Of a stretch of DNA of 21,657 nt, positions 10,379 to 18,632 are shown piece after piece (the stretch's first letter is position 1; each line of letters starts with the position of its first letter). Position numbers and translations under genes: made by a program. Location: the NCBI GenBank assembly GCA_005223375.1, contig RXOD01004484.1:1-21657 (forward strand), given 5' to 3'. This stretch comes from Amoebophrya sp. AT5.2 (lineage: Eukaryota > Sar > Dinophyceae > Syndiniales > Amoebophryaceae). The notes below the pieces were generated by a model, which was not told where the DNA came from, ran no database searches, and saw nothing but the letters and a program-made list of their open reading frames with translations.

Positions 10379-10633
10379 TGAACTCTGGAGCGCGATTCCT
10401 GGAGATAGGTAAGTCGACTACTTTTTGAGGCGTTCCTCGCTAAGGAATTGGACTTTGACCACTTTTGGGAGGCAAACGATTCAAATGGCGTTTTTATAGG
10501 TCATGCCATGAGGTATAAAATGGCTATAGCGAAACGGGGTATCCTTACCGGGGAAGGGTTCCACTAATCGAGCTATAAAAGGGGGTGTCAGACACCCCCA
10601 ATCATAGATGAAAAAGTGATCATCTGGAGACTT
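10379..10633. promoter_or_regulatory. Promoter-like spacer or intron with TATA motifs and a perfect palindrome
   Basis: Plus-strand TATAAAA occurs at 10514-10520 and again exactly 60 bases on at 10574-10580. Minus-strand CTATAAAAA lies near 10492-10500, about 110-120 bases upstream of the 764-codon frame. A perfect palindrome follows the second plus-strand TATA. The stretch could be the promoter of the minus-strand gene, or an intron (10399-10662) joining the two minus-strand frames. Confidence 0.45.
10581..10599. repeat. 19-bp perfect palindrome
   Basis: GGGGGTGTC-A-GACACCCCC, with 9-bp arms around one central base, lies directly against a TATAAAA. It could be a dimeric protein-binding site or an RNA hairpin. 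Confidence 0.85.
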
Positions 10634-12164
10634 CTACTTTTCAGACTCAGAAAGATCAATACTTCTAGACAAGATCTCCTGCAGTGAGCAGGGCAGATTC
10701 TGCTTGCGCGCCTCTTGTATCGCCAAATCCTTCCATTTCCAGGTTGGCGCCGGCGTCGACGGGTCTTGGACGTACTTCAGCATCCGTGTTTTCGTATCGT
10801 GCAGCAGTCCCATATTTGCACGCTTCCCCTTCGGTCCCCTCATAAGCGACCGAATTGCGCGCGAGAGTCTGGTCATCCGCGTTCTCTTCCTCATATTCCA
10901 GTTCGTCCACCTGTGGGGAAGTCCTGGCATGTAAATCAACGCGAAGCACGCGGTCATGACTTGCCAGTTCTTCATTTCCCACGAAGCCTGGTCCACCAGC
11001 ACAGCGATGACGTGGCAGCGGTTGTGCACCCAGTTCTCCATGTCCAGCTCCGCGGCGTCAGCGATGAGGGTGAGGAGAAAATCTTTGCCGAAGGTGCCCC
11101 CGATGAAGTCGAGGAGAAATTCGCCGCAGCTCCTGGACTTCTTTTTGAGCTTCTGATCATCTTTGCCCTTGGCGTGTGTGACCTCCTGCTGTATTGGCAC
11201 CGCAAAGAACTCAAGTCCGTGGCCGTCCGGGGCCCGATCATCGGAGCACGCGTTCCAGAGCTGGTAATGTTTTCGATGTTGTATTGTCACGATGGATGCT
11301 AGATCTGAAGACATGACTCTTTACACGAAGATCAGCACAGATAATACATTCACAGCCTTCATTCCGTGCTTGCGCTTGGTTCCGTCGTCGCTGCCAATGG
11401 TGTGCACGACGTTGGTTGGCACGTGCTCGAATCCAAACACTTCCTTCATCACGGGATCGGTGATGCTCCTCATGCGCGCCACGTTGGTGCAGAAGTGGCG
11501 CGCCACCCACTTCTGTGATGTGGATTGTATGAGAACTGGATCGCCCTGCCCACGTCAGTAACTACTTTCACGAGGAAGTCATGACCTCCGCGACTAGATG
11601 AAATAGGAAACGAAGTTCAGAAACAAGTAGAACCATTTGGCTGTTCTCATCAGCGTTGTCCACGGCCGTTCCACCTAAGAACGCGTCGCCATCCACCGCA
11701 CTCTCAATGTCTTCGCAAAATTTTTTCGCAGTGTGACTGTCCCATAGCAGCGGCCAATTCTCGAGAGGCATCGCAGCCTCATCGAGTAGGCTGCGCCAAT
11801 GGGAACCGTTTCCACGACTAGCATCCCAGGCAATGAAAGTGACCTGTCGACTATGGCATTCACATGAAGATCGAAAAACACGAGCACACGGACAGAGCAA
11901 GATCGACAGGCACTCAGCAAAGCCTTTTCATCATCAAACGACTTGAACCAGATCCACGACGCAGCACGTTGGTCCGATGGCGTTGCGAATCGGGAAGCCC
12001 TTGGCGAGCCCCCAATGGTAGGCCGAGTCCGACAGGCGTTTGAAGTTGGTGGGTTGCTTGCAGTGGAGGCGCAGGTTCACGCAGGTGGCGTCGTAGGACA
12101 AGGCCAACGGTCTGAGCAAGCTACTTCGCGGACCCGCTTGCATTTTGTGGAACGTGCCGTGGAT
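10634..12164 (-). CDS. Multi-exon gene of unknown function (at least 405 aa)
   Basis: Proposed exons (minus strand) are 12164-11949, 11843-11634, 11512-11348 and 11260-10634. The introns are GT-AG of 105, 121 and 87 nt, all phase 0. The exons share a G/C-rich third codon position in the chosen frame. Readable segments are ALSYDATCVNLRLHCKQPTN in exon 1, VTFIAWDASRGNGSHW in exon 2, KWVARHFCTNVARMRSITDP in exon 3 and LWNACSDDRAPDGHGLEFF in exon 4. Several conserved-looking acidic residues in beta-strand-like contexts (AWDAS, GSDDG, CSDD) would suit a DDE-type nuclease, but I cannot assign the triad. The 5' end is open: the first ATG is at 12143 and an upstream exon is likely. The last exon could instead splice from 10662 to 10399 into the 764-codon frame, in phase 1. 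This is the best candidate transposase by elimination only. Confidence 0.55.
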
Positions 12165-12255
12165 CTATTTGGTACTCCTACGCTTCTCCCCTAGAATCAA
12201 TCTTTTGGAATGCAATTATTATTAGCGATTGCCATGCTGAGCACATACTACTTAC

Positions 12256-12502
12256 TTATCATATGCCGAATCTCTCGAGTCCGTTTTGGCGTGTCCCTCA
12301 CCAGGTTTTCATTTGCGAAGCTATCCAATCGGTTTGCGCTCTCGAGACGATGGAAACGACGAGTGGACACGATCCGAAAGCGATCTTTCCGCGGCAGGTA
12401 AGCAGGCGTGATTATGTTTTTTTTTTGGAGGGCATCACTGTACACTGTGTGTTCATCATCCTCCGCAAGCGGGCCTGCATCCGCGCACGCGGCATCGTTC
12501 AT
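12256..12502 (-). CDS. Possible upstream exon (weak)
   Basis: A minus-strand frame starts with ATG at 12502, directly after TATATAA-like sequence, and runs to a consensus donor (ataa|GTAAGTAG) at 12255. Its second half (RKDRFRIVSTRRFHRLESAN) is basic and protein-like. The first half includes a stretch read through a long A-tract. Phase to the next exon fits only an acceptor near 12131, so this is tentative. The plus strand also has a good donor at 12396-12401, so the coding strand is not certain. Confidence 0.25.
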
Positions 12503-12636
12503 TTATATGGACGCTGCGCCAGATCTCTAAAAATCAGTTTGTTCATTACACTGCACAATGGATCTGGGAACGTCTTCAGCCGCCTCGGAATGGCTGCAGG
12601 CCCGCTCAAAAAAATATACATTTTAAATTATACACG

Positions 12637-12664
12637 CCAGACCTGCTTTCCAATGCAGGCCTGG
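12637..12664. repeat. Inverted repeat / stem-loop
   Basis: CCAGACCTGC and GCAGGCCTGG form a 10-bp stem with one mismatch around an 8-base loop. It lies about 160 bases 3' of the minus-strand stop at 12822, next to an A/T-rich stretch. It could mark a transcript 3' end. Confidence 0.6.
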
Positions 12665-12714
12665 CCTCATGGATAGGACGGTGGGCCCCGCCCACCACCC
12701 CTCTTAACCACCCC

Positions 12715-12788
12715 TCCTCACCACACCTCCTCACCACACCTCCTCACCACCCATCCTCACCACCCATCCTCACCACCCATCCTCACCA
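12715..12788. repeat. 13-bp minisatellite, about 5.7 copies
   Basis: Two units TCCTCACCACACC are followed by three units TCCTCACCACCCA and a partial sixth. The strand bias is strong (C-rich on plus). The two unit versions are grouped, which is typical of recent tandem expansion. Confidence 0.9.
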
Positions 12789-12821
12789 AAACTCCCCCGT
12801 CCACCCCTTCAGATGGATCGG

Positions 12822-14596
12822 CTACATGCCGTCCACCTGCTCCCGGGCCGGCTTGGCCTTCTTGGTACCGCGACCCGCCTTCGCCTTCGCGACAGCACCC
12901 TGCGTCGGACTGACCTCTTTCTCCCTTTTGCCCCCGCCCGTTGCCTTGGCCGCAGCGCTGGATGTGGCAGCCGCCTTCGCCGGAGGAGGCTTGATGTTCT
13001 CGGTGATTCCGATGAGCACCTCGTCGCCCTCCGCGAACAGCTCCTTCAACTCGTCCAACTCGGGGTCCTTCTCCTCCTGCACGGCCGTTTCTTTCCCCGC
13101 CGGCGGCTGGTGGACCGTCTTGTCTCCCCCTTCAGCCGCGTCCTTCTTGGAAGTAGCGTCGGTCCGCTCCAGCACCACGAACTCCTTGCCGTTGAAAACG
13201 GCGTGGCGCCCATCGGCCTTTTCGATCAGGGACGGGTACATGGCGAAGAGCTCCTCCGAGGTCAGCTGGCTGTCCGCGCTCATGCCGGTCTCCATGCTCT
13301 TGGAAGCATTGGAGCCCCCCGCTCCGGTCGTGCAGGTGTTGCTCCCCTCGTGCTTGGCGGGGGCCGCGTAGCGGGGGTTGAGGTTCTCCTTGCACGACTG
13401 TATTGTTAGAGCTCAGCTATCACTAGTTACCATCTACAGCTATTCCTGTGCGTCGTTTTAGATTTCTAAAGAACGGCTTCAAAATCTCAGGTCCTAGTAG
13501 TACTCCGTAGCCGTGCGCGTGCGTCTGGTGCGGACGCTCCACGGGAGCGACCCTGCCCGTGGAGGAGGAGGACGAGCTGCTGCTCGCCGCGGCACCGAGG
13601 TTCGCGTTGCCCTGGACCTGATGGTGTGGGTGACCGAAACGTTCACGAAAGCCACCTACCTCGGGCTCAACCAACGGAAATCCTAGTAACTCAAGCCAAG
13701 ACGACCAAAACGACACCTCCGGATCCGGGTGCCACGAGTGGTTCTGGAGGGGCAGGCTGCCGCCCATCGTGTTCAGGAATCCCCCCTGGAAGAAGTTCTG
13801 CATCATGGAGGTCAGCTGCGCGTTCTGTTGCGCCACCATGGCGGTGACCTTCTGCTCGACGCCCTTCTCCGCCTCCTGCTTGGCCTCCTCTAAGTCCTTG
13901 TCCTCCGGGGGCGGCGGGACAAATCCGTCGAGCCGCTGCCTCATGGTGGTGGGGTCGACGAGTTCCGGCAGCGCGGGACCACACGCGAACAGCGTTGGGC
14001 ATCCCCGACTGTGGGGCATCTGAAGTGCAGATTCAACGCCAGATACAGATCAACCGATTGCACTTCGCACGAGATTTAGATTTTCAGCAACGACGAAATG
14101 AGGACGACAAACGAAACGCGACGAACCTCAGCACGGGCGTGGTCGGCGAGGATGTGCTTCCAGAACGGCGCGAGCGCGTTCGGCGTTTGCAACTTGCTCT
14201 TCACCTGACGGGTCGGGATGCGCAAAATGCAGGAGATCAACTTCGCGGCCTCCTCGGCGTCCAAGTCGCGGTATTCTGATTGGAAGTGAGAAACATTGGT
14301 CACGCAGGGCTTGGGAACGCCACGGAGAATGATCCTCTCGATGTCGACAGCATCATCTGTTTGCCTGTCTACCACTATCCGAGGATTCTAAAAGCTATGA
14401 TACTCGTTTTCTCCCGCTTCAAATGGCCATCGGAGAGGTTCGACGGGTGGGGGTAGTGGCCCTCCTGGGCAATCTTCACGTCCTCCTGCCGCGACAAGGT
14501 GTCCTTCACCATCCGGATCTCCGCCAGGGACAACTTATCCGACTGCTCCAACGCCCGGGTCATCAGACCCATTGCGTGTCCGGCCTTCGGAGGCAT
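12822..14596 (-). CDS. Five-exon gene of unknown function (about 471 aa)
   Basis: Proposed exons (minus strand) are 14596-14404, 14356-14127 (or from 14368), 14019-13717, 13617-13504 and 13397-12822. The introns are GT-AG: 47 (or 35), 107, 99 and 106 nt. Phases match (1, 0, 0, 0). The protein starts MPPKAGHAMGLMTRALEQSD. Exon 2 is a helical domain (DIERIILRGVPKPC, LISCILRIPTRQVKSKLQ). Exon 3 has a PPPP turn, then a coiled-coil-like run KDLEEAKQEAEKGVEQKV and a Gln/Met-rich stretch. Exon 4 has a poly-Ser run. Exon 5 ends in an Ala/Lys-rich basic tail ending EQVDGM. The helical core, coiled coil and basic tail could suit a DNA-binding or scaffold protein, but I recognise no family. It lies nearest the right end of the inserted element and runs in the same direction as the other two minus-strand frames. 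Confidence 0.6.
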
Positions 14597-15135
14597 TTTT
14601 TAGTGGTTGTCGCACGAGGGGGGTCGTGTTCAATAATTTCCCTAGAGGTTTGGGATGGATTGATTTGTTGGCGCGCCTTGCTTTTGTACTTGGATTGCGG
14701 TTTGAAAGGTCGCTCCTGGCCAATTTGATCGCTCCGCGTTGTCCCCATTTGAGTCTCTCCATTTAGAAAAGCTAGTAGATGAACATCCAGGCAAACACGA
14801 TGCTCGCCCCCTGCTGACGCGCAGAGAGCGACTCCTTGCGAAACTTCGCGCGTGGCGACTGATGTGCGACGACCTCTGGGCAAAACTGTCAGCGGGGGGC
14901 CAGGAAATGGATAACACCACATCGACTGGCCTCCGCGATCTTTGGTTCACGACGATCTGGAATCATCACAAACAGCAGCGGCCAGGACGTGGATCACACC
15001 ACATGCACTGGGACCGCGCCGAAGCAAGCGTATGACGATGGTGCTACGCCAGCACTGGAAACGAATGGGTTCACGGAAAGACTCATCTGCCGTTCTGTTC
15101 CACACAGCCTCATCATCACCTCACTCCAGAACCCA
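14597..15135. other. Upstream region of the five-exon gene; no gene seen
   Basis: It should hold the promoter for the minus-strand gene that begins at 14596. Plus-strand frames here are short and overlap one another without clear protein character. One imperfect direct repeat pair is present at 14898-14937 and 14980-15018. Confidence 0.45.
14898..15018. repeat. Imperfect direct repeat pair, about 40 bp, 82 bp apart
   Basis: Both copies read GGCCAGGA-two bases-TGGAT-A/C-ACACCACAT, then CGACTGG or GCACTGG, and end in CCGCG. About four in five bases agree. The pair lies just inside the right inverted repeat, where transposase-binding repeats are often found. Confidence 0.6.
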
Positions 15136-15608
15136 GATACCGCCCGCGCTACGACCCGGGGCCCAGCGTCTGGATGCTGTACATCATGCTCTTCCCCCCT
15201 CCTGTCGCCGTCGCTGCCGCCGGCGTTCCGGAGGCCGCTGCCGCGCTGGATCCTGCTAACTTCTTCAATCTAATCTATCTGGGCCACCTAGTCATCGCAT
15301 ATCAACATCGCAAATCATCCAAACACGAAGCCAACTACAGGTAACATCGCAGCATCAAAACAAAGGTATCCACAGGTCCTGCCACAGGACCACCTCCAGC
15401 CGACGCAAGAATCAGCCTCCACCACCGGATCTACCTTCGCACTGGTGGAACCAGTGCCGCCGCCGCCCGCGTGGTTGAGGTCAGCAGCAACCCCTATGGC
15501 ACTACCGCCCCCAGCACGCCCATGGAACCAGGGGGAAAGTCAAGGGCAACTTCAATCCTTTAAAAATTTTTGAATCGCGAGCACTCTAATCGCGCCATCG
15601 CTGTGATA
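15136..15608 (-). repeat. Right terminal inverted repeat (long, diverged)
   Basis: The outermost 52 bases (15557-15608) are the reverse complement of 5492-5543 with about five differences. Inner matching blocks are at 15136-15173, about 15260-15289 and 15340-15358. On the plus strand a frame reads outward through RYDPGPSVW and NFFNLIYLGHLVIAYQHRKS. The left repeat keeps only the block N-Y-FFN...YLGHL in the matching place. Confidence 0.75.
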
Positions 15609-18600
15609 GAAGAGAGAATTATTAAATTCGTTTCCTTCGTCGAAGATGATCTTCTGGCAGGTGCCCTGCGACATCAACCGCATGAGCATCACCGTCCTCA
15701 CTGCTGCGCCCGTCAATCCACCAAAATAATCGTCTGCAAGGTCTGCTGCGCGGAGGCGTGTGCAAGCGTCGGTCAAATATACGGTTTTCCCGAGCTTCGT
15801 CTTGCTACTATCAATGATCCACGCCTCGTTTTTATCGCGCGCAAACTGCAACAAGGCTCCTCTCTGTTGCACTGCTTCTGTATCGTCCAGCTCCTGGCAT
15901 TTTTTGCACAAGCTCCGGATTTTCTTCATGCACGACCGCGCTTGACCCCGGAACAACAACTCGAGTGATGATGAATGGCCCAAGCTGTTGTGTTGCCGCC
16001 GCAACCACGTGATCTCCGCCGCCGTTAGATCTGGAAATTCGCTCTCCAGTTGATGTTGCAGGTCGAGTTCCGCAGAAGAAGGATTACTCCCACCCGTCCC
16101 CGATCCCAACTGCGCGCCAGGTTCAGCAGAAGATGAATTATTTCCACTTGTCCCCGACATCGGTTGTGCGCCAGTCCCAGCAGAAGAGGAGTTATTTTCT
16201 CCACTCCCGGACGACGTCCCTGTTGTGTTTCTGGAAGAAGCAGACGATGGTAGAAACGATGGCGGTTCTCCTTGTCCTGGATTACTACTACTCGTCTCCC
16301 TGCTCTCGTTGTTCCCTCCGGATGATGCTGAAGATGCTACGCTGGCGTACACAGTGGCTTTTACCTCTTCGTCTAAAATCTCCTGCGTCTGCTTCTGTGC
16401 ATCTGGACCATAGACTCCTCCCATCACCATAAATGCTCTCGCCACCAACTGTCGCTCATCATCTCCGCAAAGAGTTTCGTTTTCTGGTTTCTTTGTTTTG
16501 CTAACTTTTGCTAAACGCGCTTCCCTCACCTCCTTCATCGATCGCATTTTTCCAGTACCAGCGTCGACGGTCAGAGCGGAAATGCCCTTCAGCATCTTCT
16601 TCTTTTTCGGTGCTCGAGCGGGAGCTACATGTGCTTCATCAACTTGTTCAGCTGGCACGAACTCTATCTCGAGCATGGCGATGTCTGCACCTTCATAAAG
16701 CGGCGCCTGCTTCTTGTTCACGTCGGCGTACGGTTCGTCGGCGTCGTAGCAAACGTTAACGCGATGCGCATGAAGGAAAGGTTGTCCGAGCAGAACTGGA
16801 AAACTGGCGATCTTCCCCTGATTGATGATTTCAAACCAGGCTCCGAAAACGCGCGGCTGCTCGCTTTTGTCGCGCTTGAGGCGAAAGTACAGAAAGACGC
16901 GTCGTGTCGAAGTCGGTGCTGAGTTGTCGTCGTTGTCGTTCCCCATCGTACCGAAGCACACGGGTAACTCCGAATCCATCACCCCATCTCTACTAAACTC
17001 GCGCGCCATGGACTCCAGCGACCCAGGCAAACAGTTATGACTAGAGTCCGTATCTAGTCCAACTGGTCCGCCATAACGCGGGTACACGTTTTGTCCCTTC
17101 AACGCCAACAGCGCTTGTCCGTACTGTTGTATTTTCTGCTTGTTCACGGTTCCTTCAACCTTTGGTCGCTTTGCCCGTGGTCGTTCGTCTGAGGACGTCT
17201 CCCCTTCAGAACTGGGCGCGACATGGTCAGACGAAGATGTAGCTGCTTCACCAAGTACCTTTCCTGTTGGTACTTCTATGCGTCGTTCATGCTGTAAGGC
17301 TCCCTGCGGTGCGATGAAGTTCGTTGTAGGTGCGATCTTCTTCAACATTTTCCGATGAGCGCCTCTTGCGATGTTTCTGCGAGCGCGGTAGGAGAGCGAG
17401 TCGAATGAAGAAGCTCGACTGCCTACTTCTACGCGCTCACTGGACACTTCACTGGCCTGAGAATTTTCCGGCACTTCAGAGGGTAGCGACCCACTCGTCT
17501 GTGCGGTTTCACGAGCGGCCTGCTCATGGTCCGTGGTGACTGAAGCCTGATTTTGCGAAAAGTCATACACGCTGCCGCTTTTGCTTTCGGTCTTTATGTT
17601 GCTGTTCGTGATCTCGGGTTCGTACTTGTAGTTGCTGTCCCGAGACGATGAATCCACAGCATTGCGGTTCTGCATGATGACGTCACTGCTGCTGGTGTCT
17701 GCATTCGAAGACTTCGGCTCCCCGGATGTAGACGGTCGTGACGAATTACTGTTCTGCTCCGACTGCGGTGTCGAAGACTTCTGCTTCGAGTCCGTGTTGA
17801 TGGAATCGGTACTGCTTTTCTTGCTCGCTGCGGCCGAGGACGAATTTTTCTGCGACGACGGGATCTCACGCTGCGACGCTGCGGAAGTTGCGTCATGCAT
17901 GATCACGTCGGATTTTAGATTTTCGGAAAGTCGTGACTTCGTGACAGGAATCGGAACCGCGGCTGCTTGGCGAAGATCCAATTTCTTGTCCAGATTCTCG
18001 GACTTTGAACTGCTCGGGGTCGTGCTTGCCACCGCAGGTGCGATCACCTGTTTTGTCTTGGGACCGGAAGAAAGACATGAGTCCTCTCCAGTCCCCTCAT
18101 AGCGAGTACTGCGGGGCTTCGAGCTTGTGGCACTGTGATCTGTAGTTCTTCTGGTTTCCATGTAGACATTGGAAGAAGTCGGTATGGAATTATTGTACGC
18201 GGAATGATCCACGGCACTCGGATATTCGGACACTTCACGAGAAGATTGTCCCCTGTCGCTGCTGTCGTCCGTTGAAGATCGGATCTCCGGAATGAAGTCG
18301 GTGACCAAAGAGTTGGAAGTTGGGAAGTCCGGGTTGCAGCGATCTGACTGGGTCTGGTCGCCGCCACTCGCTTCTTCCTTCTTCTGTTCCCCATGGCTGT
18401 GCCCTCCTCCGTCGTTCTTCACCACAACACAAGCTCGGATTTCTGAAGGTTGCGTACAAAAGCTTTTTCCTGTTTCTTTCACAGACTGCTTCTTCGATTT
18501 CGTTGAAGTTCTTTTCTTTTTCTTCGTAGCTGTAGCTTTAGACTTTCCTCCGCATTTCTCCTCTACCTCCACAGGGCCTGCGGCTGCCCCTGACTTCACT

Positions 18601-18629
18601 TCTTCGGAAGGTGGAGGAGGAGTAGACCT
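15552..18629 (-). CDS. pol: Pol, 5' part: protease and first half of integrase (cut by insertion)
   Basis: The frame follows the gag UGA (18632-18630) without a shift and has no ATG at its start, so expression needs stop-codon readthrough. Numbering from the GTG at 18599, residues 1-480 are Ser/Thr/Lys-rich and low in complexity, with a basic RPRAKRPKVEG near 473. A retropepsin-like domain has GPVGLDTDSSHNCLPG (511-526) and FPVLLGQPFL (600-609). Next is a repeat-rich linker, then the integrase zinc site H870-x4-H875 and C898-x2-C901. The first two catalytic aspartates lie in YLTDACTRL (D944) and IIFDEGNEF (D987). The true pol sequence ends at 15614 after NNSLF. The last 18 codons and the TGA at 15552 belong to the inserted transposon's inverted repeat. 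The catalytic glutamate lies in the other pol piece, beyond the insertion. Confidence 0.88.
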   Translation of the reverse strand, partial: RSTPPPPSEEVKSGAAAGPVEVEEKCGGKSKATATKKKKRTSTKSKKQSVKETGKSFCTQPSEIRACVVVKNDGGGHSHGEQKKEEASGGDQTQSDRCNPDFPTSNSLVTDFIPEIRSSTDDSSDRGQSSREVSEYPSAVDHSAYNNSIPTSSNVYMETRRTTDHSATSSKPRSTRYEGTGEDSCLSSGPKTKQVIAPAVASTTPSSSKSENLDKKLDLRQAAAVPIPVTKSRLSENLKSDVIMHDATSAASQREIPSSQKNSSSAAASKKSSTDSINTDSKQKSSTPQSEQNSNSSRPSTSGEPKSSNADTSSSDVIMQNRNAVDSSSRDSNYKYEPEITNSNIKTESKSGSVYDFSQNQASVTTDHEQAARETAQTSGSLPSEVPENSQASEVSSERVEVGSRASSFDSLSYRARRNIARGAHRKMLKKIAPTTNFIAPQGALQHERRIEVPTGKVLGEAATSSSDHVAPSSEGETSSDERPRAKRPKVEGTVNKQKIQQYGQALLALKGQNVYPRYGGPVGLDTDSSHNCLPGSLESMAREFSRDGVMDSELPVCFGTMGNDNDDNSAPTSTRRVFLYFRLKRDKSEQPRVFGAWFEIINQGKIASFPVLLGQPFLHAHRVNVCYDADEPYADVNKKQAPLYEGADIAMLEIEFVPAEQVDEAHVAPARAPKKKKMLKGISALTVDAGTGKMRSMKEVREARLAKVSKTKKPENETLCGDDERQLVARAFMVMGGVYGPDAQKQTQEILDEEVKATVYASVASSASSGGNNESRETSSSNPGQGEPPSFLPSSASSRNTTGTSSGSGENNSSSAGTGAQPMSGTSGNNSSSAEPGAQLGSGTGGSNPSSAELDLQHQLESEFPDLTAAEITWLRRQHNSLGHSSSLELLFRGQARSCMKKIRSLCKKCQELDDTEAVQQRGALLQFARDKNEAWIIDSSKTKLGKTVYLTDACTRLRAADLADDYFGGLTGAAVRTVMLMRLMSQGTCQKIIFDEGNEFNNSLFYHSDGAIRVLAIQKFLKD
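15609..15613. repeat. Target site duplication GAAGA, right
   Basis: Matches 5487-5491 exactly and abuts the right inverted repeat. Confidence 0.85.
16065..16214 (-). repeat. Three imperfect tandem repeats in the protease-integrase linker
   Basis: Residues about 796-845 repeat the pattern SGxxxNxSSAExGAQ(x)xSGT about every 20 residues. The DNA repeats with a period of roughly 60-65 bp. It is probably a flexible linker. Confidence 0.65.
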
Positions 18630-18632
18630 TCA
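18630..18632 (-). other. In-frame UGA between gag and pol (candidate readthrough site)
   Basis: The minus strand reads AAG-AAT-AGT-TGA-AGG-TCT-ACT. The gag and protease frames are the same frame, separated by this single stop. Retroviruses such as murine leukaemia virus regulate Gag:Pol this way with UAG, while many copia elements use one continuous frame. Confidence 0.7.

Larger units (their letters stand above)
12503..12821. other. Intergenic region with hairpin and minisatellite
   Basis: No supported gene. It lies 3' of the five-exon minus-strand gene. It contains an A/T-rich stretch (12608-12632), a stem-loop at 12637-12664 and a 13-bp tandem array at 12715-12788. Confidence 0.6.
5492..15608. 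mobile_element. 10.1-kb TIR transposon inserted in the retrotransposon integrase gene
   Basis: The ends are inverted repeats beginning TATCACAGCGATGGCGCGAT. The outer 25 bases are identical and about 47 of the outer 52 match. Weaker inverted similarity extends to about 470 bp from each end. A perfect 5-bp duplication GAAGA flanks it. Inside are one plus-strand and two or three minus-strand genes with GT-AG introns. I see no catalytic signature of a known transposase superfamily (hAT, Mutator, CACTA, piggyBac, Tc1/mariner, Polinton integrase or polymerase). A 5-bp duplication fits few named groups; Transib-like is one, but nothing in the proteins supports it. The boundaries are well supported and the classification is open. 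Confidence 0.88.

Noticed and set aside
10665..10982. Alternative splicing of the last exon of the 10634-12164 gene into a Glu-rich frame (acceptor ccccacag)
   Set aside because: The unspliced frame keeps the G/C-rich third codon positions and Trp-containing segments seen in the other exons; the alternative frame loses them.
11491..11514. Inverted repeat AGAAGTGG...CCACTTCT
   Set aside because: It lies at the start of a predicted exon and includes coding bases. The arms are separated unevenly and no function is suggested by context.
5490..15610. Inversion of the middle of the retrotransposon as the cause of the inverted match at its two sides
   Set aside because: The matching sequence reads inward from both boundaries, does not belong to the retrotransposon frame, and is flanked by a direct 5-bp duplication. 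That fits an inserted TIR element, not an inversion.
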